A model generated the notes under the pieces. That model did no database searches and was not told the DNA's origin. It saw only the letters and a list, made by a program, of their open reading frames with translations. The position numbers and the translations under genes are program-made. This document shows, in pieces, positions 38,832 to 51,300 of a stretch of DNA of 64,000 nucleotides (positions within the stretch are counted from its first letter, which is position 1; each line of letters begins with the position of its first letter). The DNA is from Hybos culiciformis (Eukaryota > Arthropoda > Insecta > Diptera > Hybotidae), in NCBI GenBank assembly GCA_964007475.1, contig OZ023275.1:992001-1056000 (forward strand), in the 5' to 3' direction.

Positions 38832-39278
38832 TTAGAAATTAACTATACTATTAGAGAAATTTGACTTCGGATTCTTCGTTCGAAATAAATATGAAACACA
38901 ATCTTTGGAAAAACAATTTTTGACAGCCCCATTTTCCGGGTTAGACATAAAAATTAAGCATTCCATGAATATAAAAACAACGAATAATTTTTGTAACAAT
39001 TTTTTAGATAGCCAAACATTTACAATATTCCCTAATAACACAGGCAAAATACGCGTTTTTCTTTTGTTCAAAACTAATGAAGTATTTAAGACATTTTCTT
39101 TATGAATGCATTCAATGTTCTTTAATCTTGATCTTTTTTTTCTCAATTCTATTTTAAGATTTAGATCATTTCTCAAAATCTTCGAAGATAAATTATCATG
39201 ATTTAAATTTATTTTCGAAAAAATTAAAAAGAAACACACATGAAAATACAGCAAATTTAAAAAAAAAAAAATAAAAAT
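38832..39278 (-). other. Longest open frame of the window (about 148 codons), unrecognised
   Basis: On the minus strand no stop occurs for about 148 codons. By a rough stop-frequency estimate for four-fifths A+T, well under one such frame is expected in 64 kb. There is no ATG in the first two thirds, so it could only be an exon or a decayed element. Contents include a basic stretch (ELRKKRSRLKNIECIHKEN) and a C-terminal part with MSNPENGAVKNCFSKDCVSY, plus a hydrophobic segment between. The plus strand is also open here for about 90 codons (38836-39105), including QFLTAPFSGLDIKIKHS. Either strand could be the coding one, or neither. I recognise no domain. Confidence 0.2.
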
Positions 39279-42200
39279 TTAATGACACCAAAATATTTAA
39301 AAAATTGAAGCATTGAATAAAATATAAATAAATTTTTTAAATTTTTACATCTCGATCAATAAATTTTCTTTTAAGTTTTATTGAAAAAAAAAAAAAATTT
39401 TTAGAAAATATTGTAAGTATTAAAAATATTTCCAAAATGGAAAAAAAAAGAAAAAAGTTATGAGGCTTGAATTTTTTGAATTAAATTTATTATTAAACCT
39501 TAGTTAAAATTCATCCATTTTTATTTTAAAATCCTTTATATTAATTTGATCTCCTTGATTGTCCTCAAATTTAAGAACTCTTTCCGTCATCCGATGTACA
39601 TCAATGACAACGCATTATAGCAAAATCGTTCGATGGGAAACGGGAAGTGTGTTTTTAAGGAATTTAAATTTTTGAGAGAAAAAGACAGCCTGAGAGAATA
39701 AATAGTACTGAAACACAACAAGTAAAAACCGTTTCCGAAATTTTGAAGACATCAAAAGTTTTTAAAATCACAATATGAAAACAAATGATACAGTAAATTA
39801 CTCCTCTAGTTGCTAATAAAGTAAGATACAAAAAATTTTCAAGATTAAAGCATTTTCTAATATCAATAGTATATATGTAAATATACAGAACAGACTTGAA
39901 ATTAATGTAAAATGTAAGCAACAACTTTTATTTTTTTACAAAGAAAATATAAGCTCCCAAACGGGGATCATTATTAAAACAAAAATTTTTTTAATTGTTT
40001 TTCTTTTTTTGACCCCACAAAACTTTGGCTTTGGCGAAAAAAAAAAATAATAATAATAATAAGAATTAATAAAAATAAAGTAGGTATTAAAAAGTATAAT
40101 AATTAAAAATAATTAAAAAAAAAACGTAAAGGAGAGGATAGAATTAAAAAAAAAAACCAATTTAAAGAGGATATCTTCACGGTTTCCAGAATAAAAAAAA
40201 ATTAAATAAAAAATTCATCCCCTTTTTGTTTGAAATCTTTAAATAAATCATTAAGTTAACAGAAAGATATATTTGATATGTTTTTCAATCACAATCCATT
40301 CGTATTTCGGATTAATGTATAAAATAGTTCAGAACTTATACAGGGCTTAAAGTAATATAAAGAAAGAGTTGGTGAAAGCATCATAAAAATAAAATATCGA
40401 TTCTTTCAATCCTTTTAGATGTATATAACACAATATCAAGTACAAGACATAAAAGATGTCCCAATATTAAAATTATTAAAAGAAAATTTTCTTAAATAAC
40501 ACTAGCTATTGCCCATGACTCAATTAACATAACTAAGGAAATGAAAAAAAAATATGGCATCTATAGTTTTTTTTTTATAGAAAGTAACATCTCTTTAACA
40601 TAATTAAGCAATTAACAAAAATACCGTGATAACAACATCCCTCTTTTTTAAATTCATAATTCTTAGTAGAATTTACCATCATGATAAAGTATGATGAAAT
40701 GAAATGGTTTCTTATTATCATTAATTGTTTTCTTTGAAATTTTAGTTAAAGAGCTGGAGGTTAAGAAATTATATATAACAATTTCTTGAACGAAGAATAT
40801 TAAAAGGTGTTTTTTTTTGTAATTCTATTATGTCCTTCATACATTGACTCTGTCATTTTATTACTATTTTGTGTGTTTTTTAAGGCCAGAATTTACTATT
40901 TGTTTTTGAAACCGAAACACTCCATTTCGAATTTCTATAAATAAGTTTAATGGAAATGATATATTTCTACTAAATTGTACATGAATTTATATTTAGTCCT
41001 TATTAGTTTTACAAAGTAGTATGTACATCCTAAAATAATTAAAATAACTAATATAGGTAAAAAATTAATTAGTTTGTCTACTTGAAAAGGGTATCAAAAC
41101 AAAATAGCGCTCTCGACTCTTGAGTTATTTTAATCATAATAATAACTTTTGAGATAGTGAAGAAAAAAAAAAACTTTTAATCTAAATAAATTCACGCGTT
41201 TTAATTAACGACCTTGTGAAAGAAAATTATTTCTTATCACATTTTTTAAGGCGGTTACCCCCTTATTATGAGAAAGAAATTAAAATCAAGAAAAAAAAAA
41301 ATTATTTCCCATAAGATTTCAAAGAAAGTAGATTTTTTTTTACTACAAAAATTCGTTATTCCTTAAAAATTCTTATTTCTTTTCGTTGTTTTTGAATACG
41401 TATATACCCATTTAACAATAAGTACGCATATTTAGCCTTTAATAGTCTCGAGAAAAATTTAAAAAAGGGTTAATTTTTTTCAGTAAAGCCATTGAAACAA
41501 TATGGTTTATTTTCGGCAACATTGAAAATAGAAAGTAGAAAACTACTTTATGTAAAAATAAAAATAAAACATAAAATAAAGACAAGTTTAGTAATTTACA
41601 AAGATTTTATAGTCATATTCTCGAACTCACTATAAATAACTTTAAAATTTTATGTCAATTAAAATAAATGAAATGTAGATACTTCTATTTGTACTTAAAT
41701 CAAATTGAGAATACTAATATTGAATAGTATCATCAGTGAGTTTATGTTATTTATGTTGGGAGAATAATCTGAAATAACAATTTTTAGTGTTTCCGAAGGG
41801 AAAAAACTTCAATACTGAGGCGGCATAATTAAGAAAGAAAGTGAGATTATCAACTCTGATTTGGAGTATAATTAAATTTCATACATGTAAAGAAAACTAT
41901 CGTAATGTTTTCCTATCAATTTAGTAGTAGTAGTAGCACACTGTTTTTAACGGTTGTGTTTACAGATAATGGTTAAAGAAATGATAAATGTACACATTTT
42001 TGACTAAAGGAGAATTAATTAAAAATTTAGTACAGGAGGAAGACAAAATGGAGATTAATTTGATATACATGTAAATATATACATATATATATATATCGAG
42101 TTGGTAAGGATATAAGGTGAAAAGGGAATTCATTTTATTATCATGTAAGTAGTAAGTAACAAAATAATTAAGTAACTAATGAATAATCGATAAGTATTTG

Positions 42201-43834
42201 ATTGGCACCCAAACGTAAGTTACTCAATCATGTTAAAAAATATTTTAATAAGATTTCATTCAATTAATCTAAATAACATGCAAATAAAAAAAACACAACA
42301 AAATAGTTTTGAGAGCGCCACATAATTCCTGATGAAAAGTTCAAATAATCTTTAAGGACAGGTTTTAAAACATTTTCGGTAAAACTGTAAATAAAGTAAC
42401 CTAAAGCCGATTATTTCAATGTCATTTTAAATTTTCTTTGTGTTAAAAAAATATTTTAATGCTAATCCCCTGAAGTACTTAAAACTACCATTATTTTGTG
42501 TAAAATTGTCAACTAAACAAAGAAATGATTATCCTTTGAGCTAATATTGTAAATACCGCTCTCAAGTTTTAAATTCAATGCATATGTTTTTATCTTAAAT
42601 CAGTATGACAACAAAGATAAAATTGGTACTTTTTAAGTACTTCACCTTTTTTTATGTAGGTAATTGCTAAAAAAAAAGGTGTATTAATAATACTTTTCTG
42701 AATGAATTTTTTATATAAAATATTTGAAATAAAAATAATTCTCTATAAATATGATGACATAGTCATTTTGTCTAATCACATTTGAACTCTATATACGACA
42801 ATCTTTTATTTTTAAAGAAAAAAAGGATCCACAAGCTTTCAGTTAATGTTTAAAACAGTCCAATAAAGTTCCTGCTTTCTAACAACACAAACATTTAAAA
42901 CAAGCGGTCAAATGAGCAAATTCACTAAAACCAATAGAACCCAAATCTGGAAAAGACAACAAACCCTACCACAATAAGTACACACACACAAAATTAAGTA
43001 ATTTACTAAACTTAAAAAAACAAATTTCTTTTTGAAATGCACTCACAGGTTTAAAAAGGATCAAAACTAAAATTTGTGAAGATCGTCACGTTACCGACTG
43101 GGATCAAATCCAAAGAAAAATCTTGAAAAATATTAAATACAAATAATTAAAATTTATTAGATTCTAATGAAAATTTTATTAAACGTTGGAACTTCATATT
43201 CGGGAAAATGACCAATTAAAATTGATTTCACATCAGTTTTTGTTTTCATTGAAAATATTATAAAATATACAATATATACCTACTACATACCATAATACAT
43301 TCATACAAAAAAAAAATTAAATAATAAATAAAAATTATTCACAATAGAATTAACCGTGCGTAATTTTGTCATATTTAATGGAACCGCTTTTTTGTCATCT
43401 TCATGAAAAATCAACACAGATTACGTATCATGTATCAACTAGATACTTAGATTCTTGTAAATGATACTTTTAAAACATAAGTAAAATTAAAAAATTTATT
43501 TTTCCTTTTGCTTTTGTTGTTCAAGATACGAGTTAATGATAAAAAATTGTATACAACATTGTTCAAATATCTCGAAATGGAAAATAATAAGTACCTACAC
43601 ACTTACTTAATATATATATACCAAAATTTAGAGGTGAGTAGATACCTGTTCAAAGTAATAAATTTCTTTGAATAAAATACGAATGGTTCTTTTTCCTAAT
43701 TTCACTGAAAGATTTTTGAAGATTTAATTTTATTATTTTTCTAGAAAAAATTTATAAATAGTGAATATGATATAATACGTTACATTCTCATATAATATTG
43801 TTGAATTTTGTCAATGAATTTTTAACAATTATAG
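39279..43834. other. AT-rich gene-free stretch
   Basis: It contains an A-rich block at 40025-40210 with an (AAT)n run at 40046-40062, a (TAG)4 run near 41926-41937 and a short AT run near 42080-42098. The minus frame at 39664-39924 (86 codons) encodes hydrophobic residues with no family match. Confidence 0.6.
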
Positions 43835-44321
43835 CAATGCTTCCCAACCTTTTGAAATATTTGTACCCCTTGAAAATGATTTGAATCTTTACGTACCCCT
43901 TAAAAAGAGTGCATACAGGTTATAACAAAAGGAATAAAGAATTTGAACGCACGTTGTGATTAGATACTCCTCGCTTTGTTAGCACCAAAATTGATCCAGC
44001 ATCAATCTTGTCTAGTCAACAATCTTCTCTAATGAAATTGTGAAGGCGTTTCTAATCCAATTACCGACATTAAAAGTTGGAGGAATGATACCATCAACAT
44101 TTTTTTTGAAGATTTCGTTATGAGTTTTAATATACTTATTTAAAATATACACGATTATACACAATTCACAAATTTTGGAAAGAAAATTAGATTTTGAAAT
44201 TATGTGTAAGCCGTAAAAAGGATATACATATATTTTTTTCAATACGAACAGTTCCACGTACCTCTCAGAATAGGTTAACGTACCCCCAAGGGGTCCATGG
44301 ACCCCAGGTTGGGAATCTCTG
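43835..44321 (-). mobile_element. hAT-superfamily DNA transposon relic
   Basis: The ends are CAATGCTTCCCAACCTTTT and, read inward from the right, CAGAGATTCCCAACCTGG. They share TTCCCAACCT and the CA start typical of hAT terminal repeats. An exact 8-bp duplication AATTATAG flanks it (43827-43834 and 44322-44329), the target-site length of hAT. The right end continues GGGGTCCATGGACCCC and GGGGGTACG, as subterminal regions of this group often do. At 487 bp it is far too short for an intact transposase and keeps only a coding scrap on the minus strand, so the element is a deletion derivative oriented right to left. It is richer in G+C than its surroundings. Confidence 0.92.
44012..44257 (-). pseudogene. 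hAT transposase fragment (decayed)
   Basis: This is an 81-codon open frame inside the hAT relic. Its first codon is GTG, so it is not an intact gene. Near its end it reads NVGNWIRNAFTISLEKIVD (NWIRNAF at 44042-44062). From family knowledge this resembles the W-[IV]-R-N-P-F stretch of Buster/SCAND3/ZBED5-like hAT transposases, a little before the C-terminal dimerisation region, with Ala in place of the usual Pro. The match is short and from memory, so the call rests mainly on its position within a clear hAT element. A stop follows directly at the 44012 end. Confidence 0.4.
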
Positions 44322-44329
44322 AATTATAG

Positions 44330-45928
44330 ATATATATATACAATATACATATATATAATTAGATCCACAAATTGATATTCCATTGATGGAAAACGGTGAC
44401 GTGCAAAAAAAATGCCAAACTAATTAATTATAAACATTTTAAACGTCAAATCTTCGATTAGGAAAATGTTTTGTATGAAACGATAATTAAATTACTATAT
44501 AAATTGCTTCACAGTGGTCTATTTGTGAAAACAAAAATTATTTTATTAATTTTCCAGTCTGTGTCGATAGTAGCTTGAACATATCAAGCGAAACATCTGT
44601 TTAATTAATAAATTTTTTGTTTCGTTACTTAATTTTTTTTTTCTATAACTGCACAAATTATACGCAACCCTAATTAAGAATTATTTTTTTCTTCAATTTT
44701 ATTGTACTAAACATAAATATATATATATATATATATATATATTATTATTTTACAAATTAAATTTTAATTTTTTTCTTTAAATTCACATCGGTCAGTTATT
44801 TTAATTGCTTGCTAAACTATCAATCAATTTGAGTGTTCATCGATCCGCAACAATTTAACTAAATATAAACAATAAAAACACGACACCAAATCATCCCACA
44901 CACTATACACATATCGCATCCGCTTACACTTTTACAAAATGTTAATTGTATCGTGTATGTTTTTTTTTCGCATTTTTAGAAGCGCCTTTTAGAAATATCA
45001 ATAAATAATAATTACCATGTCTTAACCATAGAGAAAATTCCACATTAAATTTATTTTACCGTATTTGTATATTTTATATTCATCAGTAATTTTTAAGGTG
45101 AAAATATTGTCTAGCATAAATCGGGTTTTTGTAATCAGAATTCAAAGTTGATTGCAAAGTTCGATATTCACTTGAATTGGAAAAAGTTCTCTCTCTACTT
45201 TTGGCTACATTTTAATTGACTAACCAAAAAATTTAAATAATTGTGTCAATTTCATATTTTAAGTCAATTTTTTTATAAAATTCAAACATATTCTGTTCAA
45301 TGACTATTAATTCATCGGTTTTAAGAATCACAACCAAACCTTCCTTTTTATTTTAAGTTTTAAGATAGTGATTAAAATTTCAATTCTGAGGGCTTAACTT
45401 CGTTAAATCCTCAAAAAAAAACTTTATTTATCTGTTTGATTAATTTTGTAAAATTTCTAGTATAAAAACACTTAGATATGGCAATCAGTTGACTCAAGCC
45501 TATAGTTAATCCTTTGTTTTCACTTTTGAAACTATATTACCGAAAACAAAATTTATAATGTATTTATGACCAACAAATAATAATGTATATTATATATATT
45601 TCTCACTGCGCATACATCGGCAACACATCATATCCAACTATGTAAGATTTAATTCAAAATCAATCATTTTTAACCCGCTAATTTTTATTTATATCTTTTT
45701 TATTTATTTTGTTTCTAAATACAACTTGCGTGCTTCCACATATTTTTTTTTAACAATATTTAACACTGGCCTAAACAGAAAAACAAAATTAAAGAAAAAA
45801 ACACTTTAATTGGTTGAAAACAAAGCAAAAAAATAACATGAAAAGTGCCTTGATAAAGTTGAAGGTATATGAAATTAATATTAAATTCAGAGTTTGTTGA
45901 AAATTTTAATTTTAAGTTTCATTTATTA
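44330..45928. other. AT-rich gene-free stretch
   Basis: It contains the AT microsatellite listed separately. I see no gene. Small GC-richer patches near 44840-44940 and 45605-45640 have no open frame of interest. Confidence 0.6.
44716..44743. repeat. (AT)n microsatellite
   Basis: An uninterrupted AT dinucleotide run of about 13 units. Confidence 0.95.
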
Positions 45929-46149
45929 GGGCAACTGTTATGGTGCAGAGGTACTGCTTTTAGTCCCCAAGGTCCAAGGTTCTACAAATAGAAGCACTTT
46001 GGAAAACGTTTAGTGTATATAATTTGATTTATTTCATAAAATTTCCCAGGTCGGACTGGAATTAGTCTTCATTTTTCAATTTGTCTCACTTATTAGGTTT
46101 AATTAAGTTTTTGTGTTGTTTAATTAAGTTTTTGTGTTGGTTTTTTTTC
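45929..46149 (+). mobile_element. tRNA-derived SINE, copy C, with duplicated tail
   Basis: The head GGGCAACTGTTATGG carries a full A-box match TGGTGCAGAGG (45941-45951) and a broken B box (GGTTCTAC). About 70 bases that are absent from copies A and B follow. Then GGTCGGACTGGAATTAGTC matches the copy B body. The 3' tail unit TTTAATTAAGTTTTTGTGTTG (21 bp) is present twice in exact tandem (46098-46118 and 46119-46139), followed by a T run. The extra bases suggest an internal insertion, or a longer source element. Tail-unit repetition may reflect how the LINE partner primes. Confidence 0.8.
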
Positions 46150-47904
46150 TTTTTATTTAAATATCTTCGTTTCAAATTCATCTTACAACATCTTACACTG
46201 ATCAATAAATTAAACTTTGTTACTCTATTTTCTGTAGTTATTATTCAGTAGTTAAGAACATAAATTTATTCTACCTACCACTATAAAATAATATAAATAA
46301 TTATAAAAAAAAAAACATTTGACTGTCACATAATGTCTGAGGAATAAATTTCAACAATCTAAAAATAAATAGACATTATAATGGTACAATAATTATTTAC
46401 GCTCCTCAACAATTCAGCTTTGATGAATTTTTTATTAGTTGCTCTTTGAATCTGTTTTTTTTTACTCGCGAATTCATTACATTCATTCTGGTTGTTTAGC
46501 TGTGTTTATATCTTTAGTTTGTTCATTACACGTGTTATCTCAATATATGCATGTATTAAACACTAATATTTGTATCTACATTCAAAAGATACTTTTATCT
46601 TATTGTGGCAGAGAAATAGTGTTTTATTTTGCTTAATTAAATCTATTTTGAAATAAATAGTTTTAATATTATGTCCGCATTCAATTATAATATTGGCATA
46701 ATAAACTAATGTTTCAAGTTCAAATTCTTCCTGGGATTAGCACATATAATATTTGATCCCAAATTTGTGTAGTTATTCAAACTGAGGCAATAAATAATAG
46801 ACATACATACAATTGGCTAGTACAATTACAGCTAATGTCAATAATCGAGTGAAAATACATTTTTTTCGATTTTACCCAATTGTTGAAAAATTTGTTTGTA
46901 AGAAGAATCCGAACACTGAATTATTTTTAGTTCAATGAAATTTAAAAATTGTAAATGATAAGTATCAAGTAAATCATTCTGATGAGTACTAAGTTTGATA
47001 CCAAGACGAAACAGTTCAACAATCTCTCAGAAATTTCAAGTAAAAACAATAATTACTTTCAGGTTACATTACTTTTTCTATCTAATAATGTAAAACTTAA
47101 GTTTTCAAACTTTTCAAACTTTTGAATTTCTTCAGAAATTCATCTTGACTATAAATTTGTGCACTCCAAATTCAATTGGTAAATTCAGTTATTGATACAT
47201 TTTTTTTTTAAATTTAGTACTATTTTCTTATTTTTTTTTTATTATATATCATGTAAATAAATTACATAGTTATATTATAATGTACACAAAATGTTTAATT
47301 TTTTTGTTTTTTTTTTTTTTTCAAATTAACTTTAATATAAAATTGTTTAAAATGCACTTACTAGCTAACGTCACGCAAATGCACTTTACACTTTTGATTT
47401 GTGACAACATAAGAACACTATGAGCATAGCAAATAAAAAATAGACATTTATTTCGAAAATAAGTAAAGAAAAACCTTGTTTTTTTTTAATTTAGAGGAAA
47501 TGCTCGTCACGTCGCGTATTGCCACACCACCACTTTAATTTCCGTTTCTTCATTTATTTTAGAGGTTTTTTCTTTTTAATACAAAATACAAGCATATTCC
47601 TCAAAATTAAATTATAAAATGGAAAAAATTGTTTTTTTGCAATTGGTTTTGATTTTGGAAGTTTGAAAGTCATAAAAGTTTAGTGGCATGTTTGAAAAGA
47701 TTAATAATATATTGATTAAAATATTTTTTTTTTTTTTTGAATAGCGATTTGATTGAAATTTTATTATGACTTTTCAAGATTTTTGTTATTTTTTCAACAA
47801 TGTCGTTGATGTTAAATTATTGATTTAAGTATTTTTTATATTTTCAAATATATCATGATAATTTTTTTAAACATCCTCATGGACTATATTTTAAAGGGCT
47901 CCGT
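46150..47904. other. AT-rich gene-free stretch
   Basis: The plus frame at 46439-46636 lacks an ATG and has no family match. A GC-richer patch at 47495-47545 (CGTCACGTCGCG) has no open frame. There are several poly-T runs near 47200-47320. Confidence 0.6.
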
Positions 47905-48358
47905 GAATTATCGCATAATGTCATATCACATAATTTTTAAAATGACTTATATCGCATAAATTTTTTTTATGAGATAATTCATTTAAAAACGAAATAGCAC
48001 ATAAATTGAAAAATGAATTATCTCATAAAAAATTATTTTTATGTGATAATTCATTTTAAAAGTAATTAGTACATAAATTAAAAAATGAATTATCTCATAA
48101 AAAAATTCGAACGAAAATTTTATGCACTAATTCATTTTGATGTGAATTATCACATAAAAATTATTTTTCGCTATTTATGCACTAATTCGTTTGAAAATGT
48201 AATAGCATATAAATTTATATTTTCATATTTTATAAGCTAATTCATTTTAAAATGAATTAGTGCATAAAAAAAAACATATAAAAAAAAACGAATTATCACA
48301 TAAAAATTGGTTTGTATGAGATTATGCACTAATTCATTTAAAACGAATTATCGGATAA
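47905..48358. repeat. Array of 14-bp motifs in mixed orientation on a 24-bp register
   Basis: About 17 copies of GAATTATC[G/T/A]CATAA, GAATTAGTGCATAA or close variants. Plus-orientation starts: 47905, 47944 (two extra bases), 47991, 48015, 48063, 48087, 48144, 48199, 48254, 48290, 48345. Minus-orientation starts: 47967, 48039, 48120, 48175, 48230, 48322. Long runs are spaced exactly 24 bp (47967 to 48087 in five steps; also 48120/48144, 48175/48199, 48230/48254), that is 14 bp of motif plus about 10 bp of A/T spacer. Adjacent opposite copies make long palindromes able to fold. No coding frame, target duplication or terminal repeat is seen. I do not recognise the family. It could be subterminal repeats of a DNA transposon, a foldback satellite or a binding-site cluster. 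Confidence 0.85.
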
Positions 48359-51300
48359 GCGTACGAAAAGCGAAGAAGATGTGCATATTTGAGACATATT
48401 GGTAGTCAATTATCATTTTTACTTAAGATTTTTTAAGCTTACTTTTATTAAAAAAAAACTATTTAGCCAACTTAACTAATCCAAAGAATATTATCACGAA
48501 AGCGTAGGATTTACTCAACTATCCAAGATTCAAGGTAATATTTGAATTTTATAGCCCTTGTATATTGTTTAATTATATAATGAGTTTTAGTAGGTTTTGA
48601 GAAAACATAAGAAAACATTGATAAAAATAGTAAAAGATACTTTATTTCAATTCTTATTATTGAATTTATTATATAATTTTGTACACATTATTTATAAATA
48701 TAACAAATATCTTCTTAGAAAAACAACATAAATAAAATGCACAGAACTATTCTTGCTAATTACCCTAAAATTTCATAATTGACCATTTATTCATTTAGCC
48801 AGCTAACCAATAAATATGATATGATATGTGTGTAGTAATAATTTATTGGTTAGCCACAACAGACCATAGAAATGTAATTAAATGAAAAGATGATTTTTGT
48901 TAGTAAAGACTGTTTATTTTATGATTATGCTAAAAAAAATAAAACAGGATTTTTATTTGACCGCGTAAATTAGATGTTTTTGATTTCTTGATTTCTTAGA
49001 ATCAACTTATGTTTAAAAGATTTACCGAAAAATTTGTTATTCAAAATTATTGTTTATCTATTTTAAGTCATGCGCAACTAAAGAGTAAATACTTATTTGC
49101 ATAAAATATTTAGGTTTGTGCTTTATTTTGATTGTATTTACAAAGAATTTAGATATTTGCTTGTGATTTACAAATATTGCAACCAAAAATGAGTTTAATT
49201 TATTTATAAGTGTTTTTTTTTTTTAAATATTTACATAATATTTTAAAGAAAATTTTTATTTAGTTTGTTAAGCGCGGCATAACTCTCCATCATTTTTAAA
49301 TTATACTCCTATAGTTAATATAAACATTTAATTCAGTTGGATGGTTATTATCAACATAACATTTAATTTAAAGGTAAAATTAAATAATTCAGTTCAAAGA
49401 TCATAGAATTATATTTCTTCTTAGCTGTAAATTGAAAATAGTTAAAGTGGAAAATATTAAGCCAATGTTATGTTAAAAAAATAAATTAATGTAATTAAGT
49501 AATGATTATTATCTTTAGCTGGAAATGTATAAAAAAACTTATCAAAAAATAAAAAATACATAAATTGCCTAAGTCCTTGAAATATTGTGTAAATTTTCGA
49601 TTTAAAAATATAGTTGTTTTTTATTTACAGTTATATCATCATAACTTATAACCTATTTTTTGAATAGTATCTTTCTTTCCTTTTTTTAACCCTTCTAAAA
49701 AAAAGTAGACCATTTTTAAGATGTTCAGGATACAAGGGCAGATAAAAAAATGCATATAGAACAATTCCACATTTTCCAATTGTATAATGTAAGATATTGA
49801 AATTATTTATTTAAATTAAAAAATTAATATTTAATCCTAATGTAAATCTAAATATAATAATATTTATAATATAAAATTATAAAACTATGAAGAATTTGAA
49901 AAATTCATTCTGATTATCAGTAAATACGGAAGATACACTCCACATGTCCTGATCAATTCAAAACTTCTGTATTCTCTTTTTCAACATGTAAGATTGAGTG
50001 CTCAAAACTCAAAAAATTATCCCGATAATTTTGAAATTCTTTTTTAAGATACATTTTTTTATTTCTAAGAAGTTATTGAATAAAGAAACTTATACTAAAA
50101 AGAAAGCATAATAAAAAAATAAAACTCTGTTTTTAAATCCTTTTTTTATTTAATTGTTTGAAAATAAAATCATAAAATTATTGTTTTTTTTTGTCCCTAT
50201 TATAAAAAAATATCGTACATTTATTTGTATTTTTAGTGCAAGGACAATTATGTTGAGATAATTTTTTTAAATATTAAAAATTTAACTCTTTCGTTTTTTA
50301 AACCCTTTCGTTTTTTTTTTTTATTGCAAGCCAATAGAATTTTCAAAGAAACAGATATAATTTGAAATTCTTTTTAAATCTTTGTTTTATTTCAACTTTA
50401 AATGGATGCCAAAAAAAAAAAATTGGGTTTCTATTTATTTTCAAACAAGCATTTGACCGATTTCAATTAATTTAGTATGAATATTTTAATGCTTATAAAG
50501 TTTCTTATTAGAATTCGAAAGTAGGTATTTATTTTGTGTGTGTTGATGAATGACGCAGTGTTCAAAATCTATAAATACAATTTACTTACACTTCGTATAT
50601 TCTCAACAGCGAAATCTGAAAAATTCAAAATCTCAAACACAGAAAATATTAAATCTCAGAGTTCAGAATCCCCAAAAAAAAATTTTCGAAATTGCAACTA
50701 ATTCTCTTTGATTTTCGCCTTTTTTCCGTCAGCAAATAAACATTAATTAATTTTGTTTTGAAATTTATTTGGCCATTATGCATTTAAAATCAAAATCATT
50801 TTCCGACAAAATAACAGAAAAAAAATAAATACTAAAAAAAACCAACTGTAAAATTATGTCGGGATTTTCTTTTAACTCTTTTAGAATTTCCATATTTATG
50901 ACACAACAAAAAAAAAAATGTATTTTCAAGAATAATAAGCCAATAAAATAATTTTTTACAGTTTTTTTAATAGGAAAAACATAAAAAAGACAATATACCT
51001 ACTAGTAGTAAAACGGTTATTTCAATAAATTTTTGTGACGATCTTCAATTTGAGCGATCGAAAAAAATATATTAAAGTACAGGAGATCTTCTCGTAAAAC
51101 TCTAAGCTTCGATATCATCTTAATTCATTTGATATGTTATCATTATTATCACATTTATTAAAAACTAAAATTATGAAGAATATTTATTAATATGTATTAA
51201 CGGCTAAGGGTTATTCCCTGTATATTCAAAAACATTAACGTTCATATAAGTAAACATTAATTTATACCTTCAATTAGTTTCGAGAAACCATTTCGGTGCT

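Noticed and set aside
39664..39924. An 86-codon minus-strand membrane protein
   Set aside because: Its length is within chance for this DNA, and hydrophobic segments are expected from translated T-rich sequence.
44012..44257. An intact small protein-coding gene
   Set aside because: It has no ATG start and lies wholly inside a hAT relic, so it is treated as a transposase scrap.
47905..48358. A CRISPR array
   Set aside because: The motifs are in both orientations, spacers are about 10 bp of A/T and similar to each other.
43078..51048. Shared 12-mer GAAGATCGTCAC at about 43078 and, inverted, at about 51037
   Set aside because: The flanks do not align, so a chance match is the simplest explanation.
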